From the NCBI GenBank assembly GCA_022009775.1, contig CP091723.1:1488001-1552000 (forward strand): a stretch of 64,000 nucleotides of DNA. Reading direction: 5' to 3'. The notes beneath the pieces are model-generated. The model made no database searches. It was not told the DNA's origin and was given only the letters and a program-made list of their open reading frames with translations. Origin of the DNA: Christensenella sp. GTDB taxonomy: Bacteria > Bacillota > Clostridia > Christensenellales > CAG-917. Of this stretch, positions 31,441 through 40,130 are shown one piece after another (the stretch's first letter is position 1; every line of letters starts with the position of its first letter). The position numbers and the translations under genes were made by a program.

Positions 31441-32686
31441 TCATTGCAAACTGTCGGCGTTTTCACTCTCGTCAGTATGTGATTGGGCGCAGTCTTTGGC
31501 TTGCTCCGTGTCGTTGTCGCTTGTTTTGCCGGTTGACGGATTGTCCGAGCGTTCGATTTGAACGCATGCTTGCGGTGTGGATTGTTCGTCCGTTATATCG
31601 TCTGTTTTTGCGTTTGCCGCTTTCTTTTCACGAGTTGTTTTTACAAGTTTTTCAAATGCCATAGTGATTGGTTTGTCGATGAGAAGGCGCAATTGTTCGA
31701 TCGCCATACAAACAAAGAACGTTGCCGCAATAAAACCGAGCATAATCAAGAATGACACGTTAGAATCGTAAAATTTGCTTGCATGGAAGATGTTTTGATA
31801 CATATATCCGCGCATTTCGTTGCTGTCGTGAATAAGATATATGCCAAACATCGTTGCGGATACGCACGTGACAAATTTCGACAAGCGCACGGAAGTGGTT
31901 TTCACGTCTTTAAGAGCGACAAGCAGAATGATTGCCGATGCCGAGCGCACGATAGAGCATTGCGCGGTGTTGCAAAAGTATCCTGCAACCAAAGTCGCAC
32001 CGTATGCGATAATTGGCACAAATATCCACTTTTTCGGCACTTTCACGTCATATTTTCTCACGAACGCTGCAATAAAGTATAGCATAATAAACCAAATCAC
32101 GTTGTATCCGTCACCCATGGCAAGTTGCGGAAGTACGTGAACGTCACCCGCGAGTATGCCGAGCACGATAAAGACGGCGCATGCCGCAAAGTGCGTCTTT
32201 TTGTCTATACGCGCGATAACGACGTTGAGAAGGGGAGATGCGAGCATCATAAAGATGTATGCCGAGAAAAACCAGTATTTGCCGCATATCACGGGAAAAA
32301 GCGAAGACAAAAGCCAGTTCCAAGAGAAACTCTCCTTGCCGTATATGCACAAAAAAACGACAAAAGCGTCATGCTATATATCCACACTTGAGCATAGAGT
32401 TTTGCAAGGCGTTGCCATTTGAGTTTTTTGACGTGCAAGTGAAGTACGCGCCTATAAGCACGAAAAGATTGACGGACGGATTGAACAAAGACGTCAATAT
32501 TCTTCCGAAGACGAAATTTGCGCCCGTCATGTTGTTTGCAAAACCGCCGTGCCCCAAGAAGTGCGAGCTTACGATCAAAAACATCGCAACGATGCGCGCA
32601 ATGTCAAAGGCGCAGTTGCGCGGTTGTTTCATGGTCGGCGCGGTTGCGGTTGAAAGTTGAATTGAGTTTTCTTTTTCCTGTTCCAT
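31441..32686 (-). CDS. Membrane acyltransferase, family 3 (frameshifted twice)
   Basis: About 415 aa. The N terminus has RNCAFDIARIVAMFLIVSSHFLGHGG, split here as the conserved Arg-Asp and the catalytic SHF-L-GHGG His region, then eight to ten membrane helices and a hydrophilic C-terminal tail of about 60 residues rich in Asp/Ser/Thr. Breaks: T6 at 32424-32429 (T7; repair SKKLKWQRL) and A7 at 32351-32357 (A8). Members O-acetylate or acylate cell-surface polysaccharides. No clear Shine-Dalgarno sequence is seen before ATG 32686, which lies very close to a -10 box. Confidence 0.83.
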
Positions 32687-32691
32687 AAAAC

Positions 32692-32720
32692 GATTATACA
32701 ACTTATCGATGTGGCAAGCA
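32692..32720 (-). promoter_or_regulatory. Promoter overlapping the start of the acyltransferase gene
   Basis: Minus strand: -35 TTGCTT, 17-bp spacer, then -10 TATAAT six bases before ATG 32686. The transcript would begin almost at the ATG, i.e. leaderless, unless translation starts at a later ATG. Confidence 0.55.
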
Positions 32721-32786
32721 AGCAAAACGCAATGCCACGCAAAGTTTGCAAGCAACAATGCAAAGTTTGTGCTCAAAACAACAAGA

Positions 32787-32818
32787 CAAGCGTCGCGGAT
32801 TGCGACGCTTGTGCGGTT
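32787..32818. terminator. Hairpin terminator between pepF and the acyltransferase gene
   Basis: Perfect 10-bp stem CAAGCGTCGC (32787-32796) and GCGACGCTTG (32102 bases apart excluded; right arm 32802-32811), with a T7 run nearby on the plus strand and a T-rich tail on the minus strand. It probably ends the pepF transcript. Confidence 0.65.
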
Positions 32819-32877
32819 TTTTTGTGATTTTCACGCAAAACGAGCGGTTAGATGCGTGATTTTGATTGATAAAAGTC

Positions 32878-34564
32878 TTATTTCGCCAACGATTCGAGGA
32901 TCTTCTCGCTCTTTTGTGCCACTTCTTTGAGTGCGCCGTCTTCAAAGGGGGGAGTTGATGCCTGCCTCTTTTAGCATGTCGGTGAACAGCTCCGTTCCGC
33001 CTTTTGACGTGAAGGTGAGATAGCGGTTGAATGCGTCTTGATAGTCGTCAAGCGATTTGAACAAGAATTGCAAAGCGTCCGATTGCGCAAGGCAGTAGTC
33101 GATGTAGTAGAAGGGCGATTCGTAGATGTGCATTTGATATTGCCATCTCGTGCCTTTGTCGAAATAGCGCATGCCCTTGGTGTTGAGATAGGGACGGAAT
33201 TTTGCTTCGAGTTTGTTCCATTCTTCGTTGCGTTGCACGGGGGTAAGCTCAGGATGCTCGTATACGACGTGTTGGAAAGCGTCCACGATCGTGCCGTAGG
33301 TCAGGAAGGACAGATTGTCGAAAAGGTGCTTGAACTTGTAGTCGTTTGCACGATCTCCGAAGAATTTGTCCATAAACTTCCAGCAGAAACATTCCATGCT
33401 CATAGAGTGCGTTTCGGCGGTTTCCATTCCGAGTGCGGCTTCTGCGTCAAGGTTGTTTTTGAAGGAGAGATAACTTGCAAAAGCGTGACCTGCCTCGTGC
33501 GTCAACACGTCCACGTCGCCCGACGTGCCGTTGAAGTTGGCAAGGATGAAGGGTTGCTTGTATTTGGCAAATTCCGTGCAGTAGCCGCCACCCCATTTGC
33601 CTTCGCGCGACATAACGTCAAAAGCGTCGTTTTCTATCATCATATCGATGAAATCGCCCGGTTGCTTGCTCATCTCGTGGTACATTTCGCGATCTTTTTC
33701 AAACATTTGCTCGGCATTGAGAACGGGAGCGGGATCGCCCGATGCAAAGCACACGCCGTAGTCGTAGAGTTTCATATCGTCAATGCCCATGCTCTTTGCG
33801 CGAGCGGTGCGGATGCGGCTGACAACGGGCACGATGTCGTTGAGCACGTTTTGGCGGAATTTTTCCACTTTCTCGCGGTCATAGCAAATTCTGCCCATAC
33901 GATAATAGCCAAGCTCCACAAAGTCTTTGTATCCCATCTTTTTCGCCATGCGGTCACGCACTTTGACAAGTCTGTCAAACGTGCCGTCGAGAATTTCGCT
34001 GTTTTCTTCAAACACTTTTCCGAGCGCGTCATAAGCCTCGTTTCTCGTCTCGCGGTCTGCGTCTTCCATATATCTACGAAGTATGGTCAGCGGCATTTTC
34101 TCTCCGCGGAAATCGACGGTGAATTCGCTCATAAACTGCGAATATTCGTTGACGATCGCGCTCTCTTCTTGCAGATCGGGCACAATGCTCTCGTCAAGTG
34201 CTTTGAGCGAAACTTCATAGTTTTTGTACACGGTGACGGGCAGTCTTTTTTCAACTTCCGCGCGGAAGGGCGTTGACATCATTGCTTGCATATACGCAAT
34301 TTGCACACCCGACAGCAAGGGCGCGTTTTGCTCGTAGTATTCTTTCTCCGCCTTGTAGAATTCGTCTTTGGTGTTGCATGACCAACGCATATAGGACAAT
34401 GCGCTTTCTGTGTTCAATTCTTCGGTGACGGAGAGCAGCTGTTTTCTTGCCGCAAGCACGTCATCGGCGGACTTTGCGTTGTTGATGCTATCGATGCAAA
34501 GCTCGTAGGCTTTTTTCACGTCTTGGATGTCGCATCTTTGATAGGGAATATCGCAAACTTTCAT
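32878..34564 (-). CDS. pepF: M3-family oligoendopeptidase (PepF-like), frameshift near the C terminus
   Basis: Zinc peptidase of about 562 aa cleaving short peptides in the cytoplasm. The zinc motif HEAGHAFASY is followed by the downstream Glu in METAETHSMSMECF; substrate-binding HIYESPFYYIDYCLAQ near the C terminus matches the M3B clan. A perfect AAGGAG precedes the ATG. A G6 run at 32947-32952 should be G5; repair replaces the premature end INSPL by INSPFEDGALKEVAQKSEKI and a stop at 32878. Strand and codon use match its neighbours. Confidence 0.93.
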
Positions 34565-34733
34565 AAAAACTCCTTTTATATAGATATATATTTATAACTA
34601 TAAAACATTGATGAAATCATTATTTGTCAACATTGCCGATTTGTCAAGAAAAAAGCGTTCTATTTCGTATAAAACAAGCACCCGACAAAAAATATGCCGA
34701 GTGCTTGTGATTTTTTGATAGTGAAATGCAAAC
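34565..34733. other. Intergenic region upstream of pepF
   Basis: AT-rich leader and promoter region of pepF (a TTGACA occurs on the minus strand near 34625-34630), then a hairpin around 34678-34708 (arms ACAAGCAC and GTGCTTGT) followed by T6. No gene seen. Confidence 0.5.
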
Positions 34734-34790
34734 TTATTTTGTCAAACCTTCCTGCACAGCAACTGCACAAGCGACCGATTGTTATGCACC

Positions 34791-34817
34791 AAAAAAGCAC
34801 CTATGCAGGTGCTTTTG
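34791..34817 (-). terminator. Terminator copy A
   Basis: AAAGCACCT ATGC AGGTGCTTT stem; the T6 run follows in the minus direction. Duplicate of the terminator at 34927. Confidence 0.85.
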
Positions 34818-34926
34818 GGTTTTGGTGCTATTTGCTACGCAAACAATTTAGCGTTGCTATGCGCGCAAATTATTTTGTCAAGCCTTCTTGGACTGCGACT
34901 GCGCAAGCAACGCATTTTATAGAACC

Positions 34927-34953
34927 AAAAAAGCACCTTTGCAGGTGCTTTTG
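34927..34953 (-). terminator. Terminator copy B, nearest the GGGtGRT gene
   Basis: AAAGCACCT TTGC AGGTGCTTT with T6 in the minus direction, about 55 bp beyond the gene's stop codon. Confidence 0.87.
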
Positions 34954-35006
34954 GGTTTTTGGTGCTATTTGCTACGCAAACAATTTAGCATTGCTATGCG
35001 CACAAA

Positions 35007-36011
35007 TTATTTGGTAAGTCCTTCTTGCACAGCAACAGCGCAAGCAACGCTTGCACCAACCATGGGGTTATTACCCATGCCGATGAGGCCCATCATTTCG
35101 ACGTGTGCGGGGACTGAAGAAGAACCTGCAAATTGTGCGTCGGAGTGCATTCTGCCCATCGTGTCGGTCATGCCGTAAGATGCGGGACCTGCCGCCATGT
35201 TGTCCGGGTGAAGAGTTCTGCCCGTGCCACCGCCGGATGCGACGGAGAAGTATTTCTTGCCGTGGTCGACGCACCATTTCTTGTAAGTGCCTGCAACGGG
35301 GTGTTGGAAACGAGTCGGGTTTGTGGAGTTGCCGGTGATGGAGACGTCAACGTCTTCAAGACGCATGATTGCAACGCCTTCGGTGACGTCGTCGCAGCCG
35401 TACACTTTGACAGCAGCTCTTTCGCCGTTGGAGTATGCGGTTTCTTTGACGACGGACACTTCGCCTTTGTAGTAGTCCATTTTGGTTTGGACATAAGTGA
35501 AGCCGTTGATACGGGAGATGATGAATGCGGCGTCTTTGCCGAGACCGTTGAGAATGACTTTAAGGGGAGTCTTTCTGACTTTATTTGCGGTTCTTGCGAT
35601 ACCGATTGCGCCTTCTGCCGCAGCAAAGGATTCGTGACCTGCAAGGAATGCGAAACACTTGGTGCTTTCTCTAAGGAGCATTGCTGCGAGATTGCCGTGT
35701 CCGAGACCGACTTGACGTTGTTCTGCAACAGAGCCGGGGATGCAGAAGGATTGAAGTCCTTCGCCGATTGCCTCTGCGGCGTCTGCAGCGTTCACGCAGT
35801 TTTTCTTGATTGCGATTGCGCAGCCGACGGTGTATGCCCAAACGGCGTTTTCAAAGCAGATGGGTTGCACGCCTTTGACAATTGCTTCGCAATCAACGCC
35901 TTTTTCAAGGCAAATCGCTCTTGCGTCTTCAAGGTCTTTGATGCCGTATTGAGCAAGAACTTTGTTGATTTTGTCTATTCTTCTTTCATAACCTTCAAAT
36001 GTGACACTCAT
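35007..36011 (-). CDS. GGGtGRT protein
   Basis: 334 aa, intact. Contains the name-giving ASGGGTGRTLHPDNMAAG and the highly conserved C terminus GMGNNPMVGASVACAVAVQ. Cysteines occur in IVKGVQPICFENA and elsewhere. Function is not established; it is consistently paired with an Fe-S scaffold protein, as here (12 bp gap), so a role in Fe-S or metal metabolism is inferred. A GGAGA site precedes ATG 36011. Its 3' end is duplicated twice downstream (34734-35006). Confidence 0.93.
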   Translation of the reverse strand: MSVTFEGYERRIDKINKVLAQYGIKDLEDARAICLEKGVDCEAIVKGVQPICFENAVWAYTVGCAIAIKKNCVNAADAAEAIGEGLQSFCIPGSVAEQRQVGLGHGNLAAMLLRESTKCFAFLAGHESFAAAEGAIGIARTANKVRKTPLKVILNGLGKDAAFIISRINGFTYVQTKMDYYKGEVSVVKETAYSNGERAAVKVYGCDDVTEGVAIMRLEDVDVSITGNSTNPTRFQHPVAGTYKKWCVDHGKKYFSVASGGGTGRTLHPDNMAAGPASYGMTDTMGRMHSDAQFAGSSSVPAHVEMMGLIGMGNNPMVGASVACAVAVQEGLTK

Positions 36012-36023
36012 AGTTGAATCTCC

Positions 36024-36725
36024 TTATTCGTGGCGTGGATCGATCCACTTCACAGCGCCGTCTTCAGCTTTGTATCTGCCGTAGGTGCCGGTGCATTTTG
36101 CAAGTGCTTCGTTTGCGTCGACGCCTTTCTTGATCATTTCCATGAACACGCCGAGTTTGCAGAATTGATAGCCGATGATCTCGTCGTGTGCGTCGAGAGC
36201 GACTTTCGTGACGTAACCTTCAGCCATTTCGAGATAACGGGGTCCCTTTGCAACGGTGGAGTACATCGTGCCGACTTGGCTTCTCGTGCCTTTGCCGAGA
36301 TCTTCGAGACCTGCGCCGATGACGAGACCGCCTTCGGAGAATGCGGATTGCGTTCTGCCGTAAACGATTTGCAAGAAGAGTTCACGCATTGCAGTGTTGA
36401 TAGCGTCGCACACAAGGTCGGTGTTGAGCGCTTCGAGAATGGTCTTGCCGGTGAGAATTTCAGCCGCCATAGCCGCAGAGTGAGTCATACCGGAGCAACC
36501 GATGGTTTCAACGAGTGCTTCCTGAATGATACCGTCTTTGACGTTGAGCGTGAGTTTGCAAGCGCCTTGTTGCGGTGCGCACCAACCGATGCCGTGGGTG
36601 AGACCGCTGATGTCCTTAATCTCTTTCGCTTGAACCCATTTTCCTTCTTCGGGAATAGGAGCGGGACCGTGATTAGGGCCTTTTGCAACGCAACACATGT
36701 TTTCAACTTCACTTGAATATTGCAT
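36024..36725 (-). CDS. Fe-S cluster assembly scaffold-like protein (partner of GGGtGRT)
   Basis: 233 aa. Related to the NifU/IscU N-terminal scaffold: the Cys motifs GIGWCAPQQGACKL, VETIGCSGMTHSAA and the C-terminal YQFCKLGVFM provide candidate ligands. The start at 36725 is fixed by AAGGAGA nine bases upstream; an open frame continues further upstream without a ribosome binding site. First gene of the two-gene operon with the GGGtGRT gene and preceded by a promoter with an unusual palindrome in its spacer. Confidence 0.9.
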   Translation of the reverse strand: MQYSSEVENMCCVAKGPNHGPAPIPEEGKWVQAKEIKDISGLTHGIGWCAPQQGACKLTLNVKDGIIQEALVETIGCSGMTHSAAMAAEILTGKTILEALNTDLVCDAINTAMRELFLQIVYGRTQSAFSEGGLVIGAGLEDLGKGTRSQVGTMYSTVAKGPRYLEMAEGYVTKVALDAHDEIIGYQFCKLGVFMEMIKKGVDANEALAKCTGTYGRYKAEDGAVKWIDPRHE

Positions 36726-36771
36726 AGATAAATGTCTCCTTAAAGAGTTTATTTTATTTTTTGTCGATGAC

Positions 36772-36800
36772 ATTTTATCATATAGATAAAGTTTTATCAA
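36772..36800 (-). promoter_or_regulatory. Promoter of the Fe-S scaffold/GGGtGRT operon with palindromic spacer
   Basis: Minus strand: -35 TTGATA (36795-36800), 17-bp spacer, -10 TAAAAT (36772-36777). TTTATC TATAT GATAAA, a perfect 6-5-6 inverted repeat, covers 36774-36790, between and overlapping the promoter boxes, where a repressor would block polymerase. The promoter at 59310-59338 has the same boxes and the same 11-bp core. Confidence 0.7.
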
Positions 36801-36881
36801 GAAAATACGGAAAAATATCTTTGACGATTTCAAATATAAACGATTTTGATGCCGTAAAGGGCGATATAGTGGAAAAACAAG

Positions 36882-36910
36882 TTGCCAAATAGTGCCGATA
36901 GTGGTACACT
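36882..36910 (+). promoter_or_regulatory. Promoter of tyrS
   Basis: -35 TTGCCA (36882-36887), 17-bp spacer, -10 TACACT (36905-36910). No T-box leader is present: only about 30 nt separate the -10 from the start codon. Confidence 0.7.
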
Positions 36911-36945
36911 TATCTATACAAATACTATTCCAAAAGGATATAAAT

Positions 36946-38158
36946 ATGGCACAAAACATTATCGACCAACTTCGCGAACGCGGTTTGGTCAAACAAGTGG
37001 TTTTTGAAGAAGACCTGAAAAAGTTGCTTGACGAAGGCTCTCAATCCTTCTACATCGGTTTCGATCCGACTGCAGACAGTCTCCACGTCGGTCACTTCAT
37101 GCAAATGATAGTGGCAAAACGCTTGCAAGACGCAGGACATCGCCCCATCATTCTCATCGGTGGTGGCACGGCAATGGTCGGCGACCCGTCGGGACGTACG
37201 GATATGCGCTCTATGATGACGAAAGAGACAATCCAACACAACGTCGATTGTTTCAAAAAGCAAATGGCAAAATTCATCCGTTTTGACGGTGAAAACGCCG
37301 CGATTCTCGTCAACAACGCAGACTGGCTTCTTGATTTGAATTATATCGACTTCTTGCGTGAAGTGGGCGCAAACTTCTCGGTCAATCGTATGCTCACGGC
37401 GGAGTGCTACAAGCAACGTCTCGAAAAAGGTTTGACTTTCCTTGAATTCAACTACATGCTCATGCAGTCCTACGACTTTTTGGTGCTCAACAGAAAGTAC
37501 GGTTGCGTGCTTCAATGCGGCGGCGACGATCAATGGTCAAATATGCTCTCGGGCGCGGACCTTATCCGCAGAAAAGAGCAAAAAGACGCTTTTGCAATCA
37601 CTTTCGGCTTGCTCACGACCTCTGAAGGCATCAAGATGGGCAAAACCGCAAAAGGTGCGGTGTGGCTCGATCCCAACAAGACCGCTCCGTACGATTTCTT
37701 CCAGTATTGGAGAAACATTGCGGATGCGGACGTAGAAAAGGTGTTCAGATTCCTTACTTTCTTGCCGCTTGACGAGATAAGAGAACTCACTCGATACAAC
37801 GACGAGCGTATGAACAAGGCAAAAGAACGCCTTGCGTACGAACTCACCAAAATGGTGCACGGCGAAAAGGAAGCGGACGACGCTCTCCAAAAAGGCTCGT
37901 GCGGCGTTCTCGGGCGATAGCGAAAATATGCCGAGCGCGGTTATTCCCAAGGGGATGATGAGCGTTGCGGATATTCTCGTTGCGGTTGCAAAAGTGCCGT
38001 CAAAGGGCGAAGCGAAACGTCTTATCCAAGGCGGTGGCATCTCTATCGACAACCAAAAAGTCGCGGATATTATGGCGCAAATCACCGACAGCCAAATTGC
38101 AAACGGTTTCGTGTTGCAAAAAGGCAAAAAGAATTTCTACAAGGTCAGCGTAGAGTGA
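36946..38158 (+). CDS. tyrS: Tyrosyl-tRNA synthetase (frameshifted)
   Basis: About 404 aa, class I enzyme charging tRNA-Tyr. FYIGFDPTADSLHVGHF contains the HIGH-equivalent HVGH; GGDDQWSNM and KMGKTAKG (the KMSKS equivalent) follow; the S4 RNA-binding domain (KVPSKGEAKRLIQGGGISI) forms the C terminus. AAAAGGA precedes ATG 36946. An A5 run at 37889-37893 should be A4, which gives DALQKARAAFSGDSENMP and joins the S4 domain. The stop overlaps the next gene's GTG start by 4 bp. Confidence 0.95.
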
Positions 38159-38787
38159 AAACGTACAAATACGTCGATGGCGAATATGAGATAAAAACCG
38201 AGATTAAACGCTCGGTTTTTATCGCTAGCGTCAAGGGCGAAGTGGACGAAAAGCAAGCCGAAGAGTTTGTAAAATCAATCCGAAAAAAATACCCGGACGC
38301 AACGCACAACTGTTATGCGTACGTTGCGGACGAGCTTGGCAACGTCACTCGTTTCAGCGACGACGGCGAGCCGTCTGGCACGGCGGGGCAACCCATTCTC
38401 GACGTCATTCGCAAGCAAGGTCTCGTAAAAACGGCAATTGTCGTTACGAGATACTTCGGCGGAATAAAACTGGGCGCGGGCGGACTTGTCGGAGCGTATT
38501 CGCAGACGGCGGCAAGCGGTGTCGCTATGGGCAAAATATCCGTCAAAACCGAGTGTGTCGCGCTTGAAATATCTGCCGATTATCCGACTTTTGCCGTCGT
38601 TGAAAAACACATCCGAAAAGGAGATGCGATAATCGACGACATAAGCTACGGCGACGGAGTGAAATGCAAGGTTTTCGTCAGTGAAGACGATGCAAAATCG
38701 TTTGCGGACAAAATATGCGAGATGTCGGCAGGAAGAGCGCACGTTGAGATTTTGAACGAAAAACGATTTGAAAAAATCGCGCAATAG
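38155..38787 (+). CDS. YigZ/IMPACT-family protein
   Basis: 210 aa, intact, GTG start overlapping the tyrS stop (GTGA). Signature of the UPF0029 family: HNCYAYV, FSDDGEPSGTAGQPIL and VTRYFGGIKLGAGGLVGAY. Homologues (YigZ, YvyE, eukaryotic IMPACT) bind nucleic acid or ribosomes and modulate translation; the bacterial role is unclear. Confidence 0.93.
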   Translation: MKTYKYVDGEYEIKTEIKRSVFIASVKGEVDEKQAEEFVKSIRKKYPDATHNCYAYVADELGNVTRFSDDGEPSGTAGQPILDVIRKQGLVKTAIVVTRYFGGIKLGAGGLVGAYSQTAASGVAMGKISVKTECVALEISADYPTFAVVEKHIRKGDAIIDDISYGDGVKCKVFVSEDDAKSFADKICEMSAGRAHVEILNEKRFEKIAQ

Positions 38788-38882
38788 TTTGAGTTTTACT
38801 CTTGTAAAATCTTTGAATCAGCAAAGCAAAAAAATACAAAACATTGCGTTAGATATACGAAAACATGTGTTTGTGGTGAAAT

Positions 38883-39387
38883 ATGTCCGAAGAAGTGAAA
38901 GAGTATCCGCTCGATGAAGAAAGAGCACAAAAAGCCTACGACGCGCTTGTGAAATATCTTGCGCTTTCCGCACGTTCTGAAAAAGAATGCAAGGAAAAAC
39001 TATACGGCAAAGGATACCACAAAGACGAAGTGGAATTTGCAATAGGAAAAGCAAAAAAATACAATTACATCAACGACGAAGAATACGTGCGCACGTATCT
39101 TATGTTCAATTCAAACAGATACGGCGCAAAGAAAATCGCATACAAACTCGTCAACGAAAAAGGCGTTGACAAAAAACTCGTGGACAATATTTTGCTTGAC
39201 GCAAAAGACGACGAAAAAAGAATACGACCTTGCGCTGAAAATGGCGCAAAAGTATGCCAAATCGCGCAAAATCGTCGATAAAACGGGCGCGCAGAAAATC
39301 AGTGCGCATCTATATTCAAAAGGATTCGATTTTGCAATAATCAATAAAGTTATCGCAAAACTGTTCGACGATATTTTTATCGAGTGA
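38883..39387 (+). CDS. recX: RecX regulatory protein (frameshifted)
   Basis: About 168 aa. Helical-repeat protein that binds and inhibits or modulates RecA. Conserved stretches: LALSARSEKECKEKL, NYINDEEYVRTY, RYGAKKIAYKL and the C-terminal KISAHLYSKGF. GTGGTG lies upstream of the ATG. An A6 run at 39214-39219 should be A5, restoring DDEKEYDLALKMAQKYA. recA itself is not in the window. Confidence 0.87.
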
Positions 39388-39510
39388 TATATCGATAAGA
39401 TAGCTTTTTATTTGAACAAAAAAGCCGATTACAATCGACTGAGAAAAATAATAAATCTCATGCTCTTTCAAGGCGGTTGAACCGGCAAAACAAACGTCAA
39501 TACAAATCTT

Positions 39511-39865
39511 TCATGTTTCAAAAAATCCAAGTGATACGAGCAACGCTTCGTTGACTTTGGTCATCATATTGATCGGCAATTCGCCGATTTTTTCTTTTTA
39601 GGCGTTTTTTGTCAAGCGTTCGTATTTGTTCGAGCAAGACTACGCTGTCTTTCGGAAGTCCGAATTTGCCTGCAGGCAGTTCGATATGCGTCGGCAGTTT
39701 TGCTTTTCCGAGTTGCGACGTGACCGCAGCGGCGATAATGGTCGGACTATACTTGTTTCCCACGTTATTTTGAACTATTAGAACGGGGCGCACGCCCCCT
39801 TGTTCGCTGCCCACCACCGGTGATAAATCGGCATAATACAATTCGCCACGTTTGACCATATCCAT
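39511..39865 (-). CDS. MazF/PemK-family endoribonuclease toxin, without visible antitoxin (frameshifted)
   Basis: About 117 aa. Typical EndoA/MazF sequence: KRGELYYADLSPVVGSEQGG, RPVLIVQNNVGN and VTSQ, with the catalytic Arg and Thr of the family. Homologues cut mRNA at short sequences. A T5 run at 39595-39599 should be T4; repair gives KEKIGELPINMM and a normal end VSLGFFET. In most Firmicutes the antitoxin gene lies directly upstream; here about 265 bp of AT-rich DNA separates it from the divergent ddh and no antitoxin-like frame is visible. It may be neutralised from elsewhere or be domesticated. Confidence 0.85.
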
Positions 39866-40130
39866 ACTCGCAAAAAATTATTGTCAACATTCGCTTTCTT
39901 TATGCATAAACTTTCAAAAAACGAACGTCTACCGTATTTTATGCCTGTCGCTTGCAAAACAGTGAGAGATTGTGTCACACTGCGCCGTATATTCGGAAAA
40001 TCCGAAAGGAAAATTTTAGTTTTTACATAAAGAAACGGACGTCTTTCGATCAAAAATTGAAAACGAATTTTTCGCGACGATTGCGTGGATTTGACAAAAT
40101 ATACGGTTAGATAATCGAAAAGGTGGTTTT

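Larger units (their letters stand above)
34734..35055. repeat. Three tandem copies of the GGGtGRT gene 3' end, two with attached terminator
   Basis: Units of 136-137 bp: 34734-34869, 34870-35006, and the gene's own tail from 35007. On the minus strand each unit begins (3' side) with codons for VACAVAVQEGLTK plus stop. The first unit encodes the same 14 residues as the real gene (SVACAVAVQEGLTK) but with several synonymous differences; the second matches over 13 residues. Each of the two extra copies carries a copy of the terminator hairpin and a shared AT-rich tail. This looks like the remains of tandem paralogues or repeated duplication of the gene tail. Confidence 0.9.

Noticed and set aside
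33038..34276. 412-codon open frame antisense to pepF
   Set aside because: Shadow frame; pepF on the other strand has intact zinc and substrate motifs.
34734..35006. CRISPR or direct-repeat array
   Set aside because: Units are 136-137 bp, head-to-tail with no spacers, and are plainly copies of a gene end with its terminator.
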